Origin: Acestrorhynchus altus
Taxonomy: Eukaryota; Chordata; Actinopteri; Characiformes; Acestrorhynchidae
Length of the DNA stretch: 64,000 nucleotides
Direction of reading: 5' to 3'
Assembly (NCBI GenBank): GCA_034509495.1
Contig: JAVGWO010000026.1
Span: forward strand, 3,263,832 to 3,327,831
Shown: positions 58,341 to 64,000 of the stretch, piece by piece
How the letters are laid out: each line of letters starts with the position of its first letter
Position numbering within the stretch: position 1 is the first letter of the stretch
Made by a program: the position numbers and the translations under genes
The notes under the pieces: model-generated
Told to the model about the DNA's origin: nothing
The model's database searches: none
The model's input: the letters and a program-made list of their open reading frames with translations, nothing else

Positions 58341-59920
58341 GATAAGAGTTTCAGTGGAAAACCAAGAGAGACTTTTGTGAATTAGACTTTCTATTATATC
58401 AAATAAGCATAAAAGGGGTTCTCTGTCATGATGGAGAGGTGATGGGTAGCAAATGGAAAGCCAGAAGCTGGAGAATCAAAAGATTTCTGTTTCTCAGGAT
58501 ATGCTCTGTTTATCTCAAATGAGTCTAATTTATGGATAACCAGTCAGAATCAAGTGAAATCTGGTTCAAGTTAAGGGAAGTTGGTTATCTTTGTAACTAG
58601 AATCATTGAAATCTCCTGTCTTACATCAGTTAATTGTTATTAGCTTTCTTTTAACTGTTTTGCTTTTAACATAGAAGACATGTGGCACTGATACACTGAT
58701 ACTGTTAATATCTTTAGTTGGACCTCACTGTCCAGGTGCTGAATAGGAAGAGAATAAGAAAGTGTAGGAGAAAGTATACAGAGAGAAAGACTGAGTATTA
58801 TGTAGAGTCAAAAATTTACAGTCAAAGTAGAACAGCTTGGAAAGAGATTCATGGCAAAGACTGGTGCATCTGACACAGCCCCTTGGTGAGGGATATGTCC
58901 ATTAATGCTAATGAGTCAATCACTGCACTCCCCTGCTCTGAACCCAATTGACATTTCGCAGATGAACATGCCAACGGGCATATGAAAATATGTTCCTTTG
59001 GTTTTGCATCCCGCTGTGAAATGATCTGATTTCTCTGACATCTCATTACTCGGAGCGATTAATATCTAAGCGGACAAAAACTTTTTTTATGGCTTTATTC
59101 ATTTCATCCTCATAGAGGAGGACCAATTAGGCTGACTAGAGCTGGTTAATGCCTCTGAGATGAACCCTAATAAAGCCTCTTCCTGTTGTCGACACTCAAT
59201 CCCAAGAGTTTGACCCTACTTAGAGAGCTTACTATTTTACTAACAGATACCCCCCTTTACATCTTTTGAAGTCCCGTCTGAAAGAAACTTTGGGACGAAG
59301 GTTGGAGTTGATGGCTACATACGAGATTGCCTAAAATGAGGGTCAGTTTCAAGGTTTTTTAAGTAGCCATAAATTCTCAATATGGGGATTTTGTTAATGT
59401 ACATTTTGTGACATAAAAAAAAAACAAATATTTATCCCATGATATCAGACCATACGGGAAAGATACAAATACTCACTTGCTCCATTTAATAAAGTTATAT
59501 TATTTTATTTTGTTATCTTTTCTTTTTTCTTTTTTTTTTTTGCCAAGTTAAAAGATGAGGTGATCAGTAAAATGAAATAACAAACAAGAACGACAACCTG
59601 CAAATAGGTAGGAAAGAAAGAAAGGGGGAAAAATCTTGAAAAAATGCTGAATTCTGCAGTTTCTGGAGGTTAGGTGAGGTGGTGAGAATTTCAGCCCACT
59701 AATGAGTTTCCGGAGTGAGCAGCTGGGGATTCTTGAACAGTTCTTGGAGGCTCTGGGACATGCTGACATGCTTTCTTTTTCCTTTCCTTTCAGTTTTTTT
59801 CCCCTCTCCAAAATATAGCTATATTCTTTGCAGCTGGGGGAAGTAGGTAAGAGAGTGATTGAGCTAAAAGTTAAATATATGGTTTAAAGAAGGCTTTTCA
59901 ACGGTTCTTCAGCAAAATAC
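58341..59920. other. Non-coding stretch, possible regulatory DNA
   Basis: No gene. 58880-59300 is a unique, high-complexity block with several TAAT-type cores (CCATTAATGCTAATGAGTCA, GCGATTAATATC, GGTTAATGCC). It is one of the best candidates for a conserved non-coding element, but there is no comparative test here. Confidence 0.35.
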
Positions 59921-59985
59921 CCATCAGCCATAACATTAAATCTACCTGCTTAATATTTTCTTCCTATTGTGCCCTCAATATAGAT
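59921..59985 (-). mobile_element. Terminal fragment of Tc1-like lineage 2
   Basis: CCATCAGCCATAACATTAAA, then CTACCTGCTTAATATT and TGTGCCC, is the outer end of the lineage seen at 19000-19385, read outward to inward. Only the terminus remains. Confidence 0.65.
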
Positions 59986-60084
59986 CTCAGCTAACTCTAC
60001 AAGGTATAGCCAGCATTACCTTTTTAATGAATGTTTGCTGTTTAATGAATTAGTTCTGTTTGATTATTAAGGCTGATTTTGATA

Positions 60085-60480
60085 TGTGTCGAAATGTTTG
60101 TGGACACTTTAAGTTACACTCATTACTGACACAGATGACACACATATCCAGTCCATCTAGAGAAGTACTCCCAAAATAATAGCACTCTCTGGAGCAGCAT
60201 GTCAGGTATGGGCTTGTACTGGAAAAAAGCAACCAGGCACTGAACTGTGGGAAAGTGGAACTATGTTTCTGGAATTGTGGCGTTCCATTCAGTACATTTG
60301 GAATGATTTTAGGAGCAGGAGATGAGGTGGGTGGTGATCATTCAACATCCTGATCTTATTTACACTCTTGTTGGTGAATGCAATTAAATCCTCACAGCAA
60401 TGCTCCAAAAAAAATCTAGTAGAAAACGTTCCATGAACAGTAGATACAGTTACACCATCAAAAGCAGGATAAACTCTTTT
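60085..60480 (+). mobile_element. Family B element, longest copy
   Basis: AAATGTTTGTGGACACTTTA, ACTGACACAGATGACACACA, TCTAGAGAAGTACTCCCAAA, GCACTCTCTGGAGCAGCATG, GTGGGAAAGTGGAACTATGT, TCAGTACATTTGGAATGATT and CAATGCTCCAAAAAAAATCT lie in one line. No transposase frame. It shows what lies beyond the part kept in the other copies. Confidence 0.75.
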
Positions 60481-61047
60481 AAATACTCTTGATTTTGAAA
60501 GAAAATAATTATGTCCATATTATTTATGTCCATGTAGTATATTTAAATTCATATTTATTTTCTGGCACAACTACCTCCGTTACAATGATACTAAAATGTA
60601 TGGAAGTTGTGGCCTCTGGACTACTTTAGCTTAGATATCAGATTGTAACATTTGCAAGGCGGGGGGGTTACAGGACAGTGATCACATTGCTTTACCTTTT
60701 CTAACAGTAGGTGCTCTTACAATGCTATGTGAAATGAAATGGGATGGAGCAATTAGTAAACAATAGATACTGATGTCAATGCACTTGCAACAAGATCTGG
60801 AGAACATGCATTTCCAAGGTAACCCAACCTAATAAACAATTCATTTAGTGCTCTCTCATGACTTTTGGCATGTGTTAAAGTGACTCTAGCCTGAACTGCT
60901 CCTTCATTAGATCTTGCCCATGTTCTCAAAATGTGGCAAAAGTTTATAAATGTAGGTGGAACTGCCTGTTGAATGTAATGGAGTAGATCTTACTTACTCC
61001 AACCACTCGTATTATTCTGGAAAAAAATGTCTGAAAAAAAAAATATG
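60481..61047. other. AT-rich non-coding stretch
   Basis: No gene. A GC-only run GGCGGGGGGG lies near 60658. Confidence 0.35.
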
Positions 61048-61640
61048 TCTTTACATTTACATTTTTGGCATTTAGCAGATTGCCTTATACAGAGCAGCTT
61101 ACAAAATTTCTTTGCTGTTCATTAAGATATCCTTAGCTAGTAGAAGAATCTGGAATCCAGAGATTCTTTAAGCTTAGATGCTGTTGGAAACAAATGTCAG
61201 ATCGAGGACCATCACAATTCAGTATCTTGAAACTCTTGAAACAGATAGGTCTTCAGTCTGCATTTGAAGACAGCAAGTGACTCAGCTGTTCAGAACCCCA
61301 GAAGTTCATTCCACCATTTTGGTGCCAGGACAGAAAAGAGTCTGGATGCTTTTCTTCCTTGCAATTTGAGGGATGGTGGGTCAAGCCAAGCTGTACTTGA
61401 ACTTTTTGGTTTTGTAGGCCAGCATCAAGGTATTGAATCTGATATGGGCAGCTACAGGAAGCTAATGAAGGGACCGCAGCAAAGGAGTTACATGATTGAA
61501 TTTGGTAGGAAGTCCTTTAAGAGCTTGATCAGGTACATTTGGGCAGGGAATGCTTGAAACTGAGCAGAGCAGGGGGTTGTCAAGACCATTGTGGAGAACC
61601 ACTGTCCGTAGTTGAGGCTGATGATAGCAATAAACTGTCC
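61048..61640 (-). mobile_element. L2-clade LINE, 3'-end fragment
   Basis: This aligns over about 500 bp with 2094-2600: GGCATTTAGCAGATTGCCTT with GAGCAGCTTACAAA (3' tail), ATATCCTTAGCTAG, ACAAATGTCAGAT, CAGCAAGTGACTCAGCTGTT, TTCCACCATTTTGGTGCCAG, GACAGAAAAGAGTCTGGATG, TGAGGGATGG and TTTTGTAGGCCAGCATCAAG. It covers the end of ORF2 and the 3' untranslated tail. The plus-strand frame over it is a shadow. Confidence 0.85.
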
Positions 61641-62499
61641 TGCTTTAACTACTGCAATGCATATCAACAAGCTGACGCTGTTCATTATTGCCAGAGAAGG
61701 GGTTAGCTGTATTCTAAGCATGTTTCCTAACCTGCAAAACAAACAATGCTTACTTTGAACGGTAAAAGGCTTTGGTGCTTTTCCATAATAACACTAATGC
61801 TAAAAATGTTCGAGCAACGGGGGAGCGGGAGCACACATCAACCAGGGACTTGCCGCAGTGTCCAGAAGCCTCCTGCTTAATGAAGTTCAGAGGCATAGAG
61901 CAATTAGCAACATCAAAGCCAGAATCTGCTAATTAATTAGGCTTCTCTCTCTGTCTCAGAACATCTACTCTCTGAGAGGCCCATTAGCATGTGCCATCAT
62001 GATGTACCTGAGACTTTTCAAGCAGCTAGTGCTAGTTGGAGTACATTATGCATGTCTTTGTTCAACACAATTAGCAGCGTGTCTTTTCTGAGATTTTTTT
62101 TTTATGTGAGAAAGTTTCAGTAATAATTTAGGCTAGGCAGTGAAAGGATCACACTCTCTAAGGTAAGTAGCTAATGGGAAGTGTGTTGTTTCCAGTAAGT
62201 GACCTGGTTATCACAGTAAAACAAGTATTGTGGGTTACTGAATATACAGTGTACACATTAAGCAAAATACAGAAACTTGGAAGCTCGCTGAAATTTTAGC
62301 ATTTGTAAATTAATCAGCTTTCTTTCTAGCGACTTGATATAGACCTTTCATTGTAGCCTACCAAATTACCAGCCAAAGAGGTTCTTTGTGTGCACACATA
62401 AAAATTAAGGGGCTTCAGTTGGTGAAGAACCATTGCAGTTGTTTTCTCACACTCTATATAGCATATCTCAGTGTTCACAGGTAATATCTGTTTATGAAT
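61641..62499. other. Unique non-coding stretch, possible regulatory DNA
   Basis: No gene. 61850-62070 holds clustered homeodomain-type cores, including the 12-bp palindrome CTAATTAATTAG (61929-61940), GCAATTAGCAAC, CCCATTAGCATG and CACAATTAGCAGC. It looks like a candidate enhancer, but this is inference from motif density. Confidence 0.35.
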
Positions 62500-62665
62500 A
62501 CAAGTTGTCACAAAGCAGCTTTACAGAAATCCGGGTCCAAGCCTCAAATGAGCAGCCAGCAGGCAAAAGTGGCAAGGAACTCTGTCAGACTAGAAGGAAA
62601 AAACCTTGGAGGAGAAGAACCAAGGCTCAAGAGAGGAACCCATCCTCCTGAAGTTGACGCCAGAG
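62500..62665 (+). mobile_element. Dispersed repeat C, copy
   Basis: GTCACAAAGCAGCTTTACAG, AAATCCGGGTCCAAGCCTCA, AAATGAGCAGCCAGCAGGCA, AAAACCTTGGAGGAGAAGAA and GGAACCCATCCTCCTG are in the same order as at 13801-14036. Confidence 0.7.
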
Positions 62666-62766
62666 AGCACAATGCAAAGGCACATACATGGCATAAAAGA
62701 TGTAGATTAAAAAAGATGTTGCTTGCACTAGATTTGATACAAATATGAATAGATAGTGAGTTATAT

Positions 62767-63395
62767 ACCAACCCTTACCAATACCAACCCTCATACCAAC
62801 CCTTACCCCATACCAGCCCTTACCAATACCAACCCTCATACCAACCCTTACCCCATACCAGCCCTTACCAATACCAACCCTCATACCAAACCTTACCCCA
62901 TACCAGCTCTTACCTATACCAACCCTCATACCAACCCTTACCCCATACCAGCCCTTACCAATACCAACCCTCATACCAACCCTTACCCCATACCAGCCCT
63001 TACCAATACCAACCCTTATTCCATCCCTTACCCATACTAACCCTTACCAACACCAACCCCTATACCAACCCTTACCCCATACCAGCCCTTACCAATATCA
63101 ACCCTCACACTAACCCTTACCCCATACCAACCATTTACCAATACCAACCCTCATACCAACCCTTACCCCATACAACCCTTACCAATACCAACCCTCCTAC
63201 CAGCCCTTACAAAACCAACCTTTACCCCATACCAAACCTTACCAATACCAACCATTACCCCATATAAACCCTTACTCCATACCAACCCATGTTCCATACC
63301 AACCCTTATCCCATGCCAACCCTTAACCCATATCAACCCTTATCAACCAACTCTTATACCAACCCTTACCAATAACAATCCTTACCAATACCATG
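62767..63395 (+). repeat. 45-bp minisatellite, CCAACCCTTACC type
   Basis: Unit of 45 bp (TACCAATACCAACCCTCATA then CCAACCCTTACCCCATACCA then GCCCT), regular for five units from about 62777 to 63020 and more degenerate up to 63395. Since 45 is a multiple of three, both strands hold open frames of repeated 15-residue peptides (TNTNPHTNPYPIPAL on plus). These are array artefacts. Confidence 0.93.
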
Positions 63396-63659
63396 TCGAA
63401 GTCCCATGTTGAAACATGAGACTCATCAGTCACCAGCATGTTGATTGGCTCTCGTTTTGTTGAAAGGTTTTTACTTCACATTTTACTGCATAGAATGATG
63501 CCCCCACAAAAGAGGGCAGTAAAAGAGCTGCTTGTGGTTCAGGACCCACATGTTGCTGACCCCTGCACTGGGATAATATATAGTTTGCATCAAAGAAGTG
63601 CAAGGAAAATAATTAAAATGATTTACAGGCTTTAGCAACAGGCTGTATTGTTAATTTTA
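63396..63659. other. Non-coding spacer
   Basis: No gene recognised. AAGTCCCATGTTGAAACATG and the later text resemble no family I know. Confidence 0.3.
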
Positions 63660-63830
63660 GCCAGTGGTGGGGAACCGACGGCCAGAGTCCTGCAAAGTTT
63701 GCAAAATTCTTTTCCAGTATGCCAAGCGTAACTGGTAATTATCAGTTGAGATGAATCAGGTGTGCTTGGGCCACAAAAGCACAAAACTGCAGGAATATGG
63801 CCCTCCAAGACTAGAGATACCCATCAATGA
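63660..63830. mobile_element. Dispersed repeat E, diverged copy
   Basis: CAGTGGTGGGGAACCGACGG, AGAGTCCTGCAAAGTTTGCA, GTTGAGATGAATCAGGTGTG, AAAACTGCAGGAATATGGCC and CTCCAAGACTAGAG have the order of a short repeat common in fish, related to 41485-41625 in reverse. Confidence 0.5.
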
Positions 63831-64000
63831 GCTATTCTCTCACTAGTACACAACCAGTAAACAGAAATAAAAACAAAAATAAAAAAGATAGCATAGCCTT
63901 TATATAGTCATGCATAGTATTTTTTTAATTAATTTTATTAGGCAATTAATCTAATGACAAACAATTATTCTAAAATGGTTTGTGTTTATGTGTTTGTTTG
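63831..64000. other. AT-rich non-coding end of window
   Basis: No gene or recognised repeat. Confidence 0.35.

Noticed and set aside
62627..63040. Repetitive frames of 115 and 94 residues on opposite strands
   Set aside because: They arise because the minisatellite unit is 45 bp, a multiple of three.

Overview
This window looks like non-coding nuclear DNA from a teleost fish. Four things point that way: several lineages of decayed Tc1-like transposons, an L2-clade LINE with its typical endonuclease and 3' tail motifs, tRNA-derived SINE pieces, and very many long (CA)n, (GA)n and (TA)n microsatellites. The mix of repeats (SINE with a GGTTCGAATCC box, palindromic MITEs, 'tgtttgtggacac' elements) recalls otophysan fishes such as characins and catfishes, but this is an inference from memory. 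No prokaryotic gene organisation is present. I found no convincing host protein-coding exon, rRNA or functional tRNA gene. Most open frames are antisense shadows, microsatellite read-through or transposon remains. The window is best read as a gene desert or a very long intron.

Layout. 0-5 kb: a perfect hairpin, a TTAGG-like minisatellite and a minus-strand L2-like LINE (2.1-4.1 kb) that has lost its reverse-transcriptase core. 4.9-7.7 kb: two Tc1-like copies separated by microsatellites. 8.8-9.8 kb: a 'family B' element, a 'family P' element and a candidate solo LTR. 11.7 kb: a tRNA-like SINE head. 13.5-14.2 kb: a MITE with another repeat inserted in it. 17-21.5 kb: SINE, family B, three Tc1-like lineages and a family P copy. 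22.6-25.2 kb: a GC-rich 27-bp minisatellite, then about 1.3 kb of pyrimidine-rich DNA split by an LTR-like repeat. 26.1-27.8 kb: two more Tc1-like lineages. 28.8-29.8 kb: a microsatellite cluster and a MITE. 30.7-33.9 kb: family P copies. 35.5-38.5 kb: Tc1-like pieces, one with a fused transposase reading frame, and a near-complete family P copy. 40.5-45.5 kb: microsatellites, a CTGGT-rich minisatellite and an end-to-end MITE. 49-51 kb: a family P piece and nested LTRs. 52-55 kb: Tc1-like, family P, family B and GT/GA/CA arrays. 57-64 kb: an internally deleted Tc1-like element, further repeats, a second L2 fragment and a 45-bp minisatellite.

The most interesting signal is family P. It is an AT-rich, non-coding repeat present in eight or nine copies in this 64 kb, in both orientations. 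Well-kept copies end in TTAA with imperfect terminal inverted repeats close to CCCTTAGAACCC, and several copies carry an internal palindrome. This is the layout of a non-autonomous piggyBac-like element. Other notable points are a transposon family in which a GT microsatellite has grown from an internal GTGTGTG seed, a solo LTR nested inside a relative, and a MITE family sharing its ends with a Tc1-like element. Between repeats lie unique stretches that look as though they could be conserved regulatory DNA, but that cannot be tested from one sequence.
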